Notes under the pieces: generated by a model
Databases searched by the model: none
What the model was told of the DNA's origin: nothing
The model's input: only the letters and a program-made list of their open reading frames with translations
Assembly: GCA_947259575.1 (NCBI GenBank)
Contig: CAMYMU010000029.1
Span: 1-64,000 of the forward strand
Direction: 5' to 3'
DNA from: an uncultured Ectothiorhodospiraceae bacterium
GTDB taxonomy: Bacteria; Pseudomonadota; Gammaproteobacteria; UBA6429; Thiohalophilaceae
Length of the DNA: 64,000 bases
Shown here: positions 53,380-63,452 of the stretch, piece by piece
How the letters are laid out: every line of letters starts with the position of its first letter
Position numbering within the stretch: position 1 is the stretch's first letter
Program-made: the position numbers and the translations under genes

Positions 53380-54938
53380 TCGTTAGCTTCCTTATTATCG
53401 GTATTAACTTTTTGGGCGGCTGCCTTTTTAGCATTCGATCTTGCCAATGCAGCAGCAATAGCATCTTGCTTTTCATCTGTTTGTTGAGATTTTTTTAATA
53501 ATTCTTTTTTCTTGCGACGACGTTCTTCGTCATCCCGTTTTTTTCGTTCGGCCCGGAATTGATTAAATTCATGTCGTTGCCGCGCGATATCAGATTTCTT
53601 ACGATCACGTTCCTGTGCATCTATTTCTGTTTTCGCAAAACGGTAGTATTGCACCAGTGGAATATGGCTTGGGCAAACATAAGTACAGCAGCCGCATTCA
53701 ATACAATCGAACAGATTATATTTTTGTAACTTGTCAAACTCTTTTGCACGGGCGTGCCAGTATAATTGCTGAGGAAGCAAATTGGCCGGACAGACACGAG
53801 TGCACTCACCACAGCGAATACATGGCATTGCCTGTGTTTGTGTCGGTAATTCTTCTTCTCTCAGTGCGAGCAGGCAGTTCGTGGTTTTTATTACAGGTGA
53901 TTTAAGTTCGGTGACTTCAAAACCCATCATTGGTCCACCCATAATTAGGCGTTCCATTTTATGTGATTGCAGTTCTGCTTGCCTTAATAAGGATAGCATT
54001 GGGGTGCCGAGACGCACATCGTAATTGCACGGCTTATCGATAGGTAGCCCTGTTACCGTGACAATTCGTGATATAAGTGGTTTGCCCTGCAAGATTGCGT
54101 GGCCGACTGCAGCAGCGGTCCCAACATTGTGAACGACGATACCATTATGCACAGGAAGCTGATTTGCTCCCAACTCGATGCCAGTTAATGTTTTAATGAG
54201 CTGCTTCTCACTACCAGCAGGGTAGAGGGTTGGTATGGTTATCACTTCAACAATAGTTTTTTCCTGTAAGGTCAATGCCTCTTGCACGGCCTTGATAGCT
54301 TCTGGTTTATTGTCTTCGATGCCGATTAAACATACTTTGGCCTGCAAGGCATGACGCATAATCAACAGGCCATCAATGATCTCTCGTGGCCGCTCTTTCA
54401 TTAATGCCGCATCGCAGGTGATGTAGGGTTCACATTCGGCACCGTTCAAAATCAAAGTGTCTATGCCTTTTTTCGGGCCGGGGTTGAGTTTGATGAAGGT
54501 TGGAAAGCCTGCGCCACCGAGCCCTACGATGCCATTATCTCGTATTAGATTTCGTAAGCCCGAAGGATCCATGCGTTTATAGTCTTCTGCATGTGGAGTG
54601 GTTTCTATCCACTCATCTTTACCATCCGTCTGGATAACAATACAGCTATCTTTTATTGAGGAAGGATGGGCAATTGAACGATGCTCGATCGCTGTCACTG
54701 TACCTGAACTTGCGGCATGTACTGGCGCGCTGACAAAACCCTCAGCATGCGCAATGATTTGTCCCGTTTTTACATGCTCGCCGACTTCCACTATGGGGCT
54801 GGCCGCTTCACCGATATGTTGGTGTAAGGGCTGAACCAATTGGTCCGGGATGTCTGCAGTAATGATTGGTTCCTGCAACGACATCTTTTTATGCCCATTG
54901 AGCTTTAGGCCACCATGGAATGAAGTCAATTTACGCAT
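53376..54938 (-). CDS. rsxC: Rnf/Rsx complex subunit C (NADH side)
   Basis: 520 aa. The N-terminal SLBB/barrel ([20 protein letters not shown]) and NADH/FMN Rossmann part ([19 protein letters not shown]) resemble complex I NuoF. Two 4Fe-4S motifs, [17 protein letters not shown] and [16 protein letters not shown], sit near 370-420. The C-terminal tail of lysine/arginine/glutamate ([20 protein letters not shown]) is a charged coil, shorter than the long repeat tail of E. coli RsxC. Overlaps rsxB by 8 bp. Confidence 0.96.
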   Translation of the reverse strand: MRKLTSFHGGLKLNGHKKMSLQEPIITADIPDQLVQPLHQHIGEAASPIVEVGEHVKTGQIIAHAEGFVSAPVHAASSGTVTAIEHRSIAHPSSIKDSCIVIQTDGKDEWIETTPHAEDYKRMDPSGLRNLIRDNGIVGLGGAGFPTFIKLNPGPKKGIDTLILNGAECEPYITCDAALMKERPREIIDGLLIMRHALQAKVCLIGIEDNKPEAIKAVQEALTLQEKTIVEVITIPTLYPAGSEKQLIKTLTGIELGANQLPVHNGIVVHNVGTAAAVGHAILQGKPLISRIVTVTGLPIDKPCNYDVRLGTPMLSLLRQAELQSHKMERLIMGGPMMGFEVTELKSPVIKTTNCLLALREEELPTQTQAMPCIRCGECTRVCPANLLPQQLYWHARAKEFDKLQKYNLFDCIECGCCTYVCPSHIPLVQYYRFAKTEIDAQERDRKKSDIARQRHEFNQFRAERKKRDDEERRRKKKELLKKSQQTDEKQDAIAAALARSNAKKAAAQKVNTDNKEANE

Positions 54939-55506
54939 GGTTGGCCCCCTCTACCGGTTCCTCGTCCGACTCGTCGGCAGGGTAAGGCCATGTCCAGGTC
55001 TCAAGTGTCTCTTCTACCGGGACAATATGGATGCAATCAACCGGGCAGGGAGGGATACATAAATCACAGCCTGTGCACTCATCCGCGATTACGGTATGCA
55101 TTTGTTTTGCGGCACCGAGGATAGCGTCAACTGGACAGGCCTGGATGCAGAGGGTACAACCAATGCAAACCTCCTCATCAATGACGACCACAGTTTTAGT
55201 TTCTTTTTCGACGCCATGTTCTTCGCTCAGTGGCTTGGGCTCACGATCCAGCAGGTCGGCGAGTTCAAGAATGACTTGTTCGCCTCCTGGAGGGCACTGA
55301 TTGATATCTGCCTCACCTTTGGCGATGGCCTCGGCATAGGGGCGGCAACCGGCATAAGTACATTGACCGCATTGGGTCTGGGGAAGTATGGCATCAATTT
55401 TATCGACAACAGGATCGCCCTCAACCTTGAATCGAATTGCGGCAAAACCGAGTAGTAGCCCAAAGACAATAGCTAGCCCCGCCAGAACAAGAATCGCTTC
55501 TAACAT
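54931..55506 (-). CDS. rsxB: Rnf/Rsx complex subunit B (ferredoxin-like)
   Basis: 191 aa. An N-terminal membrane helix, then the 4Fe-4S site [16 protein letters not shown], then two ferredoxin-type clusters [16 protein letters not shown] and [16 protein letters not shown]. It receives electrons from ferredoxin. It lies 2 bp from rsxA. Confidence 0.97.
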   Translation of the reverse strand: MLEAILVLAGLAIVFGLLLGFAAIRFKVEGDPVVDKIDAILPQTQCGQCTYAGCRPYAEAIAKGEADINQCPPGGEQVILELADLLDREPKPLSEEHGVEKETKTVVVIDEEVCIGCTLCIQACPVDAILGAAKQMHTVIADECTGCDLCIPPCPVDCIHIVPVEETLETWTWPYPADESDEEPVEGANHA

Positions 55507-55508
55507 AA

Positions 55509-56090
55509 CTATCCTTGCACTAAACCTGAGAAGCCCATAAAGGCCATCGACATGAGTCCGGCGGTGATCAGCGCAATCGCAGCACCCTTAAAAGGAGCGG
55601 GTACATCGGCCACGTTGATGCGCTCACGCATCGCGGCGAACAGGATCAAAACCAATGAGAAGCCTATCGAGGCACCGAAACCATAAAGGAATGACTCGAT
55701 GAAGGTGTTTTCTTTTTGAATGTTAAGTAGCGCCACACCCAACACCGCACAGTTCGTGGTGATGAGCGGTAAAAAGATACCCAGTACCTGGTACAGTAAA
55801 GGACTTACCTTGTGGACAATCATCTCAGTCAATTGCACCACACCGGCGATGACCAGAATAAAGGCAATAATATCCAGATATTCGAGACCGAAAGGGACAA
55901 GCAGATACTCGCTGACCAGATAACTCAATACTGAAGACAGGGTCAGCACAAAGGTCGTCGCCAACGCCATGCCGGTCGCTGTCTCCAGCTTACGCGACAC
56001 GCCCATGAAAGGGCACAGGCCAAGAAATTTCACCAAAACGAAATTATTGACCAAGATCGTGCTGACCAGAATGAGCGCATATTCTTTCAT
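55509..56090 (-). CDS. rsxA: Rnf/Rsx complex subunit A
   Basis: 193 aa with six helices and the RnfA pattern [27 protein letters not shown] and [50 protein letters not shown]. It is the first gene of the operon, so the promoter is expected in the 210 bp before it. The Cys in GLCPF and TTNC mirror those of RsxE. Confidence 0.97.
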   Translation of the reverse strand: MKEYALILVSTILVNNFVLVKFLGLCPFMGVSRKLETATGMALATTFVLTLSSVLSYLVSEYLLVPFGLEYLDIIAFILVIAGVVQLTEMIVHKVSPLLYQVLGIFLPLITTNCAVLGVALLNIQKENTFIESFLYGFGASIGFSLVLILFAAMRERINVADVPAPFKGAAIALITAGLMSMAFMGFSGLVQG

Positions 56091-56300
56091 ATATATAGAG
56101 TAAGGGGGATGAGGGTTGGATACAACGGGTAATTCATGCGGTTATGCTTTTTGGCCAAATTTTTATCTGATCCTGATTATCAGCCTGAGCGTGTAATTTT
56201 CCATAGAAAATGACCCAAGAGGAGGCATGATACGTTTTCTTGTTCGAGCTCAGAACATATACTTTTACTTTCAACTCAATTGGGGAAAACGGATATAAAA

Positions 56301-57125
56301 ATGAGTGATGAACGGAAAGAATTACAACAAAAACAAGAAGAGTTTTGGAAGCTTAAAGAGGGACAAACAAGTAATGAAGAAATTCAGGAATGTTTCCATG
56401 ACCTTCACTTTGCATATGATAATTTAATGGATGAGGATTCCGATCCAACAATACGTTCTGAGTATCTACGACTGTGTCTTCGTGCTTTAGCTGAATTCAA
56501 AAATAGTGCTTTACATAATATCGACTACTACACCACTGACAAGTGGCGGGAAATAGTTGAGAGTGATGATTTTCCAGAAGACTTAGAGGCACAGTTATTA
56601 AAGGCTGTCGAGGACGGGCTGATTAAGAGGCTTCTTGATGTTCGATTAATAGCCGATAGCTTAGCCAAGAAAGGTAATTTCGAGAAAGCGATCAGCTATT
56701 ACGAAGTGCTTGACACTAAACTCGATAATGAGTCGTCCTGGGATATGTGGGCAGATTGTTATGCCAGGCAGGAAAATTACACGGCAGCAATTGAAGTTTT
56801 AAAAAATGGGCTTAAAGTCTTCCCCGACTCACAGTTTCTAGGTTCGAACCGAGGGTTTTATTTATTTAGGAATAAAAAATATAAAGAGGCACTTGAACAA
56901 CTCCAGCAGGTTATTTCTAATGCGGAAATGAGCAAATATACCAATGATGGACATTATATTTATGCGACCAAATTAAAGGCTTCTATTTACCGCGAGTTAA
57001 ATATGCCTCTACAAGCCTTGATTGAATATAGTCGCTTATCTACAGCTGGAAACTGCGATCAGGCTTATATGCTGGAATCAGGTGAGTTAATGATACCTTA
57101 CGTAGAGGGCCTAACTAATGGATAA
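56301..57125 (+). CDS. TPR-repeat protein paired with ankyrin protein
   Basis: 274 aa from the ATG; a TTG seven codons upstream is a weaker choice. Helical throughout. TPR-like repeats are clear at about 130-235 (FEKAISYYEVLDTKLDNESSW, YTAAIEVLKNGLKVFPDSQF, YKEALEQLQQVIS). No signal peptide. Acidic (many D/E). The base composition is A+T-richer than neighbours. It overlaps the next gene by 8 bp, so the two proteins probably act together. Function unknown. Confidence 0.75.
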   Translation: MSDERKELQQKQEEFWKLKEGQTSNEEIQECFHDLHFAYDNLMDEDSDPTIRSEYLRLCLRALAEFKNSALHNIDYYTTDKWREIVESDDFPEDLEAQLLKAVEDGLIKRLLDVRLIADSLAKKGNFEKAISYYEVLDTKLDNESSWDMWADCYARQENYTAAIEVLKNGLKVFPDSQFLGSNRGFYLFRNKKYKEALEQLQQVISNAEMSKYTNDGHYIYATKLKASIYRELNMPLQALIEYSRLSTAGNCDQAYMLESGELMIPYVEGLTNG

Positions 57126-59364
57126 AGTACAAAAACCTCAAGTACAAAACATGCTGCTTAATGCTGTATGTTTGTATACAGCACCTGAAGTTATAAAGTT
57201 TAGTGCGATGTTTTCAGGCCTAACAGAAGTCCTTGAAAAAGCCATGTCAGATTTTGCTAGTGAGATTAGTGGCAAAGCAACGGATTTGGATCTGCATTCT
57301 TTTTTTGATGATGAGTTGGATGGTCTTGTTGTTGATGTGATAGAACAACTACATAAACAATCGGATGCACTATTTGATGAGTATGCTGAACTACTCCATG
57401 AAATCGAAACAAGTGGAGGCTTGGAACCAGCGCTGGATTGTATAGAACACTTTTCCAGTGTAGCACCTAATCTCAGACCACTGGATCAAGTGTGTAAACC
57501 AAAAGAACTACTCGCTTACTTGAGTTTCTTGAATGTGAAAAATACCCAGAGTGAAGTACTACTGGCCTTTCTGGATTGTTTTGGTCCTGTATTCAGGAAA
57601 ATGGAGCAAGTGCAGCAACAAGCAGCAGAGCAGGAAGAGAAAAATGCACAAGAATGGTTTGCGGCAGCAGACTCGAACGATGTCAACAAGCTAGTTTCGC
57701 TGATGAGCGAAGGTATTGATGTTGAACTAAAGGATAGACAAAGTAGAACGGCTCTCGCTCATGCAGTGATAAGTGGTAACTTGGAAACAGTTAATATCCT
57801 GTTAGCGCATGGCGCGATACCTATAGCGAGTTTTTCGGGTGACTCACCAATTGTAATAGCCGTAGAAGGAAATCATCCCGAAATAGTTGCTGCAATATAT
57901 AGCAGCGAACATGAGTCTCTAAACGATTTTGATTGGAAACATTATCTGCAGAGCTACTCATCGGATTACATTATAGATGACCATTCCGAACTTATAAAAC
58001 ACCTCATTTCATTTAATGCTGAGGAAGTTGATTATCATTCCATTGCTGAAAAGGCGATAAAAAATAAAGCCAATAGCATCCTGGAGATATTAATTGATGC
58101 CGGGCTGGATATGAATGATGATAGTTACTCTAAACCATTAACGTTTGTTGCACTAGAAGAGAACAACCCAGAAGCACTAACGATGCTGTTCGAACAAGGT
58201 GCGGACGTAGGCGCAACCAACTGGCATAATGAAAACTTGCTTGAGAAAGCTATTAACAATGCCTCAATTGATATGATTGAGTTGTTAATAAGTAACGGTG
58301 CTAAGTTGGGGCTTGAAAACCACGCTGCTAATGAGCATCTCCTGAGAAAATTGGCAGAGGCTAAAAACTACACGATAGCAGAAGTTTTACAGCTGGAAAT
58401 TATCGACCCGACTGCCTACGACAGAACGGGTAAGAGCTTTCTTCATGCCCTTGTTTACCTGTATGACGAGGATGATGAAGTGCCAGAAGATTTTAATGAA
58501 ATCGTTTCCTGTCTGATCGATGACCTGGGTGTAAACATAAACCAGCTTACCGATGATGAGCATGACTATGATACTGCGTTATCACTAGCAAATCATGAAG
58601 CGGTGTTTGAATACCTTTTACAGTACGAACCAGATTTAAATCTGGAATTTTCTAATAACAAAACAATTCTTGACAAGGTAAAAGCTCGACAATATCAGCG
58701 ATATGAACAAGCAATAGTTACGTTGCTAAACGCGGGTATCAACCCGAACCTGACCATCGATAAAATACCATTGATCCATTTCTGCTTGGATGAATATTCG
58801 GGAAAAGGAAAAGAGTATCTTGATGCTATTCTCGAACAGGACGTAGACCTGAATATCGTTGATCGAAATGGCTATACCGTTTTGCAAAAGATGATTAGTG
58901 ATAAAGAATTGCTTGAACCATATCTCAAACAATTCGCAGAAAAAGGTGCGGATTTTTTACTGAAAACAAAAACAGGCTTACCGATAGTTCATGCCTTGTG
59001 TGCAATTTATGACAATGCCTTAGTAAAAGAAATCGTAGATATCGCCAATATTGGTGCCGTTGATTTGACTGTGGTCGATGAAAATAATAACAATGCGATA
59101 ATGCAAGCCTGCCTGGCGAGAAACATACCTAATATTATTTATCTGGCTGAGTCGGGTGTAGATGTGAATCTGGCAAACAAACTAGGTGGTACAGCCTTAC
59201 TACATGCCCTCTATAACGATGATGTTGAATTGGTTGAAGTATTAATAAAGCAGTGTGGTGCGGATGCTTCTGTGGAGCTAGCAGGAAAAAGCATGCAGTT
59301 TATTGCCTATCATATGGCGAATTATGATGTGTGGAATTATTTACAGGAGCATGCAGCGGCATAG
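57118..59364 (+). CDS. Ankyrin-repeat protein
   Basis: 748 aa. Residues ~1-180 are a helical N-domain of unknown family. From ~180 to the end, ankyrin repeats of about 33 residues recur (for example WFAAADSNDVNKLVSLMSEGIDVELKDRQSRTALAHAV, NLETVNILLAHGAIP, NPEALTMLFEQGADVG), including weak ones. Ankyrin proteins mediate protein-protein contacts; an effector or scaffold role is possible. No secretion signal. The TPR gene upstream overlaps by 8 bp. A REP-like palindrome follows the stop. Confidence 0.82.
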   Translation: MDKVQKPQVQNMLLNAVCLYTAPEVIKFSAMFSGLTEVLEKAMSDFASEISGKATDLDLHSFFDDELDGLVVDVIEQLHKQSDALFDEYAELLHEIETSGGLEPALDCIEHFSSVAPNLRPLDQVCKPKELLAYLSFLNVKNTQSEVLLAFLDCFGPVFRKMEQVQQQAAEQEEKNAQEWFAAADSNDVNKLVSLMSEGIDVELKDRQSRTALAHAVISGNLETVNILLAHGAIPIASFSGDSPIVIAVEGNHPEIVAAIYSSEHESLNDFDWKHYLQSYSSDYIIDDHSELIKHLISFNAEEVDYHSIAEKAIKNKANSILEILIDAGLDMNDDSYSKPLTFVALEENNPEALTMLFEQGADVGATNWHNENLLEKAINNASIDMIELLISNGAKLGLENHAANEHLLRKLAEAKNYTIAEVLQLEIIDPTAYDRTGKSFLHALVYLYDEDDEVPEDFNEIVSCLIDDLGVNINQLTDDEHDYDTALSLANHEAVFEYLLQYEPDLNLEFSNNKTILDKVKARQYQRYEQAIVTLLNAGINPNLTIDKIPLIHFCLDEYSGKGKEYLDAILEQDVDLNIVDRNGYTVLQKMISDKELLEPYLKQFAEKGADFLLKTKTGLPIVHALCAIYDNALVKEIVDIANIGAVDLTVVDENNNNAIMQACLARNIPNIIYLAESGVDVNLANKLGGTALLHALYNDDVELVEVLIKQCGADASVELAGKSMQFIAYHMANYDVWNYLQEHAAA

Positions 59365-59392
59365 GTTTTTTTTCTTGAGCTGGTTTTTCGTC

Positions 59393-59412
59393 ATTCCCGC
59401 GGATGCGGGAAT
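59393..59412. repeat. REP-like palindrome
   Basis: ATTCCCGC GGAT GCGGGAAT within GTC..CTAGG, matching the 39203 copy in inverted orientation. It lies between the convergent ankyrin and metG genes, with another weak stem (GGTGTT..AACACC) up to 59462 that may help termination. Confidence 0.75.
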
Positions 59413-59462
59413 CTAGGTGTTATTTTATTTTTTATTTCGCATCAATGCTGCGAAAAAACACC

Positions 59463-61508
59463 TTATTTAACTTTCATCCCGGGCTGTGCTCCATCATCTG
59501 GATGCAGCACCCACAAATCCTTTCCACCCGGTCCCGCGGCTAGCACCATTCCTTCTGAAACACCAAAGCGCATTTTGCGTGGCTTGAGGTTGGCGACCAT
59601 CACCGTGAGTTTGCCTTCAAGGTCTTCTGGTGCGTAGGCACTCTTAATGCCGGCAAAGACATTCTTGGTTTGATCGCCGATGTCTAAAGTTAACTGCAGC
59701 AATTTGTCGGCACCTTCGACATGTTCGGCTTTAACAATCTTGGCGATACGTAAATCCACTTTGGCGAAGTCTTCGAACTCAATTTCAGGAGCCAGTGAGT
59801 CAGAGGGTAGCGTTTCTGACTTTGGCGGCTGTCCTTTGTGTTTGGTGGTTTCTGCAAGTGTGTCTTTTGAATCTTCAACCATGGCTTCGACCTTTTCTTT
59901 TTCGATGCGTGTCATCAGTGGTTTGAATTTATTAATCGTGTGATCAAGCAGTGGTTTTTCTATGCTGCTCCAGTTCATAGCATCTATATTTAAAAATGCT
60001 TCTGATTGTTGGGTCAGAGATGGAATGACCGGTTTTAAGTAGCAAACTAAAACGCGGAACAAGTTCAACCCTACACTACAGACGTTTTGAACGTGTTGTT
60101 CTTTACCTTCTTCTTTGATCATTACCCAGGGTTTTTCAGCATCGATATACTGATTTGCCTGATCGGCCAGGGCCATGATTTTACGAATGGCTTGCGAGAA
60201 TTCACGCGCTTCAAATAACTCAGCGATCTCTGTGCCGGCATCGACAAATTTTTGATAGAGGTCTTGTTCGGTGCAGGTACTTGCCAGTTTACCGTCAAAT
60301 TTTTTCTTGATGAATCCGGCGCAACGACTGGCAATGTTAACCACCTTGCCAACAAGATCTGAATTAACGCGTGCCGCGAAGTCTTCCAAGTTTAGATCGA
60401 TATCTTCGATGCCGTTACTTAGTTTGGCAGCGAAGTAATAACGTAAGTACTCTGGGTTCAAGTGATCCAGGTAGGTACGTGCCTTGATAAAGGTACCACG
60501 CGACTTTGACATCTTGGTGCCATCGACAGTCAAAAAGCCATGACAGAAGACACCACTCGGGGTTCTGAAGTTGGCGCCATGTAGCATCGCCGGCCAGAAC
60601 AGGGTATGGAAGTAAGCAATGTCTTTACCAATAAAGTGGTAAACCTCTTTATCACTATCTGCTTTCCAGTAATCATCGAAGTCCAGATCGTCGCGCTGCT
60701 CGCAGAGGTGTTTAAAGCTAGCCATGTAACCAATCGGCGCATCCAGCCAGACATAAAAGTATTTGCCCGGCGCGTCAGGGATCTCAAAGCCAAAGTAAGG
60801 TGCGTCTCGAGAGATGTCCCAGTCTTGCAGACCCGACTCGAACCACTCGTTTAGTTTTTTGGCAATGCTTGCCTGAATCTTGCCACTGCCGGTCCACTCT
60901 TTGAGCATGTCCTCAAACTCACCAAGCTTGAAAAAGAAGTGCTCGGTCTCTTTCATCACCGGTTTGGCGCCGGACACGGTTGAAAAAGGATTTTTCAGAT
61001 CAGTGGGTGAGTAAGTAGAACTACAGACCTCGCAGTTGTCACCATACTGATCGGCGGCTCCACACTTGGGGCACTCACCTTTGATAAAACGATCCGGCAG
61101 GAACATCTCTTTTTCTGGGTCGTAGTACTGTTCAATTGTCTTCGAATGCACGTGGCCGGCATCGCGATTGCGTTTGTAAATCGTCTCCGCCAGTTCACGG
61201 TTTTCATCCGAATGGGTTGAATGAAAATTATCGAAGTCGATGTTGAATTCTGCAAAGTCAGCGCGGTGCTCTTTATCGGTATTGGCGATCAATTCCTCGG
61301 GGCTAATGCCGAGTTTTTGTGCATTGAGCATAATTGGGGTGCCGTGGGCGTCATCAGCACAGACATAGGTACATTTGTGTCCTTGCATTTTCATGAAACG
61401 CACCCATATATCGGTCTGGATGTATTCCACCAGGTGGCCAATATGGATCGAGCCATTGGCATAGGGTAAGGCACTGGTAACCAGAATATGTCGTTGTTTT
61501 TTAGGCAT
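59463..61508 (-). CDS. metG: Methionyl-tRNA synthetase
   Basis: 681 aa from ATG 61508; a TTG eight codons upstream would add residues absent from relatives. Class-I motifs HIGH (NGSIHIGHL) and KMSKSRG are both present. The zinc knuckle [17 protein letters not shown] is complete. The C-terminal tRNA-binding (Trbp111-like) domain starts [16 protein letters not shown] and ends [10 protein letters not shown], so it is the dimeric E. coli form. It is divergent from mrp, a usual neighbour order in gammaproteobacteria. Confidence 0.97.
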   Translation of the reverse strand: MPKKQRHILVTSALPYANGSIHIGHLVEYIQTDIWVRFMKMQGHKCTYVCADDAHGTPIMLNAQKLGISPEELIANTDKEHRADFAEFNIDFDNFHSTHSDENRELAETIYKRNRDAGHVHSKTIEQYYDPEKEMFLPDRFIKGECPKCGAADQYGDNCEVCSSTYSPTDLKNPFSTVSGAKPVMKETEHFFFKLGEFEDMLKEWTGSGKIQASIAKKLNEWFESGLQDWDISRDAPYFGFEIPDAPGKYFYVWLDAPIGYMASFKHLCEQRDDLDFDDYWKADSDKEVYHFIGKDIAYFHTLFWPAMLHGANFRTPSGVFCHGFLTVDGTKMSKSRGTFIKARTYLDHLNPEYLRYYFAAKLSNGIEDIDLNLEDFAARVNSDLVGKVVNIASRCAGFIKKKFDGKLASTCTEQDLYQKFVDAGTEIAELFEAREFSQAIRKIMALADQANQYIDAEKPWVMIKEEGKEQHVQNVCSVGLNLFRVLVCYLKPVIPSLTQQSEAFLNIDAMNWSSIEKPLLDHTINKFKPLMTRIEKEKVEAMVEDSKDTLAETTKHKGQPPKSETLPSDSLAPEIEFEDFAKVDLRIAKIVKAEHVEGADKLLQLTLDIGDQTKNVFAGIKSAYAPEDLEGKLTVMVANLKPRKMRFGVSEGMVLAAGPGGKDLWVLHPDDGAQPGMKVK

Positions 61509-61593
61509 ATAGTGTCGAATTTGCGGACTCAAAAGAGGGCGTAACTTATCAGGATTGCCCGATTTAAGCCAGTAAATCCCTGATTTTTCGCGG

Positions 61594-61623
61594 CTTTCAG
61601 AGTATATTAGAAAAATCTGAAAG
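61594..61623. promoter_or_regulatory. Inverted repeat between metG and mrp
   Basis: CTTTCAGA (61594-61601) and TCTGAAAG (61616-61623) with a 14-base spacer holding TATATTAG. It sits in the shared 185-bp promoter region and could be an operator; no known regulator assigned. Confidence 0.25.
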
Positions 61624-61693
61624 AATTGTGTAGAATCACGTTCCCGAGCAATTTGCTCAGGTATTAAACCATAAATATAGACAGGATATAATC

Positions 61694-62782
61694 ATGGCAG
61701 CACTCACCAAGCAAGCGGTCGAAGAAAAGCTCAAAACTTATATCGACCCTTATCTAGAAGCAGATCTAGTTAGCAGCAAAAGCATCAAGGACATCAAGGT
61801 CGACGGCGGTAAAGTGACTATTGACGTCCAGCTGGGATTCCCGGCAGATGGCTACAAAGCTGATCTAACCAAGAAATTACAAGATACCCTAAGTGACGTG
61901 GGTGCAGACGAAGTAAGTATTAACATTTCTCACAAGATTGACTCTCATGCAGCACAAAAAGGTGTGAAGAGTATCCCGGGTGTGAAGAACATCATTGCCG
62001 TTGCCTCAGGTAAAGGTGGTGTAGGTAAATCAACAACCTCTGTTAACCTGGCACTGGCCTTAGCTGCAGAGGGTGCCACGGTGGGTATCCTGGATGCGGA
62101 CATCTACGGTCCTAGTCAGCCGCGTATGCTGGGGATTAATAAACAGCCTGACTCAAAAGATGGCAAGAGCCTCGAACCTCTGAATAGCCATAACTTGCAA
62201 GCCATGTCCATCGGCTTCCTGGTGGATGACGAGACGCCAATGATCTGGCGTGGTCCTATGGTCACCCAGGCCCTGGAACAGTTATTAAACGATACCCAGT
62301 GGAAAGACGTTGATTATCTGATTATCGACTTACCACCAGGTACGGGTGACACTCAGCTGACCCTGGCGCAGAAAGTACCTGTGACCGGTGCGGTGATTGT
62401 CACTACACCACAGGACATTGCCCTGTTAGATGCGCGTAAAGGTCTGAAGATGTTTGAAAAGGTTGAAGTACCGGTATTGGGCATCATTGAAAATATGAGC
62501 ACCCATATCTGTTCTGAGTGCGGCCATGAAGAGCATATCTTCGGCTCGGGTGGTGGTCAGAGCATGGCCGACCAGTACGATGTTGCGATGTTGGGTTCTT
62601 TACCACTGGATATCAGTATCCGTACCTCAACGGATGAAGGTAAGCCTTCAGTGGCAGCCGAGCCAGATGGTCGTATTGCTGAAATCTATAAAGAGATTGG
62701 TCGCCGTGTTGCTGCGAAATTGTCCAAACGGGCCAAAGATCATTCGGCAGCGTTCCCCAAAATCGTGATTCAGAATACTTAA
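61694..62782 (+). CDS. mrp: Mrp/ApbC Fe-S cluster carrier ATPase
   Basis: 362 aa. An N-terminal MIP18/DUF59 domain (~1-85) is followed by a P-loop with the deviant Walker A GKGGVGKST (107-115). The C-terminal CxxC in CSECGHEEHIFG holds a bridging cluster in the dimer. It delivers Fe-S clusters and is often placed divergently from metG. A GGATATAATC-type leader lies before the ATG. A terminator follows. Confidence 0.97.
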   Translation: MAALTKQAVEEKLKTYIDPYLEADLVSSKSIKDIKVDGGKVTIDVQLGFPADGYKADLTKKLQDTLSDVGADEVSINISHKIDSHAAQKGVKSIPGVKNIIAVASGKGGVGKSTTSVNLALALAAEGATVGILDADIYGPSQPRMLGINKQPDSKDGKSLEPLNSHNLQAMSIGFLVDDETPMIWRGPMVTQALEQLLNDTQWKDVDYLIIDLPPGTGDTQLTLAQKVPVTGAVIVTTPQDIALLDARKGLKMFEKVEVPVLGIIENMSTHICSECGHEEHIFGSGGGQSMADQYDVAMLGSLPLDISIRTSTDEGKPSVAAEPDGRIAEIYKEIGRRVAAKLSKRAKDHSAAFPKIVIQNT

Positions 62783-62805
62783 TTTTCTGATTAAGTTCGG
62801 TAAAG

Positions 62806-62836
62806 AAAAAAGGCTCCGTTATACGGGGCCTTTTTC
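62806..62836 (+). terminator. Rho-independent terminator of mrp
   Basis: Stem AAAAGGCTCCGT and ACGGGGCCTTTT (one G-T pair) with a 3-base loop, then a T run, 24 bp after the mrp stop. Confidence 0.88.
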
Positions 62837-62885
62837 GTTTATAATGCCGCCTGATTTTTTAGGATAGGAATTTTGGGAGACCTAA

Positions 62886-63452
62886 GTGAGCATCAAATCA
62901 GATAACTGGATTCGCCGCATGTCGAGCGAACAAAAGATGATTGAGCCATTTGAGGCAGGTCAGGTGCGTGAAAATGGCAGTGGCCGTATTGTCTCTTATG
63001 GAACATCAAGCTATGGCTACGATGTGCGTTGCGCTGACGAATTCAAGATTTTCACCAATATCAATTCAGAGATAGTCGATCCCAAAGCCTTTTCTGAAAA
63101 TAGCTTCGTTGATTTCCAGGGCGATGTTTGCATCATTCCTCCTAACTCATTTGCCCTGGCCAGAACAGTTGAATATTTTCGTATCCCTCGAAGTGTCCTG
63201 ACGGTCTGCTTAGGTAAATCAACCTATGCCCGTTGCGGGATCATCGTCAATGTCACGCCACTCGAACCGGAATGGGAAGGCCATGTGACTTTGGAGTTCT
63301 CTAACACCACGCCACTGCCCGCTAAGATTTACGCAAATGAAGGTGTGGCACAGATGTTGTTCTTTGAGTCTGATGAAGTGTGTGAGACTTCTTATAAAGA
63401 TCGTGGTGGCAAGTATCAGGGGCAGGAAGGAGTAACGTTACCAAAGACCTGA
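62886..63452 (+). CDS. dcd: dCTP deaminase
   Basis: 188 aa, with a GTG start supported by GGGAG and by the family N-terminus [12 protein letters not shown]. It converts dCTP to dUTP as a trimer. The catalytic-site sequence [12 protein letters not shown] and [26 protein letters not shown] are present. The gene abuts the convergent DUF3108 gene with no gap. Confidence 0.97.
   Translation: MSIKSDNWIRRMSSEQKMIEPFEAGQVRENGSGRIVSYGTSSYGYDVRCADEFKIFTNINSEIVDPKAFSENSFVDFQGDVCIIPPNSFALARTVEYFRIPRSVLTVCLGKSTYARCGIIVNVTPLEPEWEGHVTLEFSNTTPLPAKIYANEGVAQMLFFESDEVCETSYKDRGGKYQGQEGVTLPKT

Noticed and set aside
56280-56300. TTG start of the TPR gene
   Set aside because: An ATG seven codons downstream is the simpler start, and no strong ribosome site supports the TTG.
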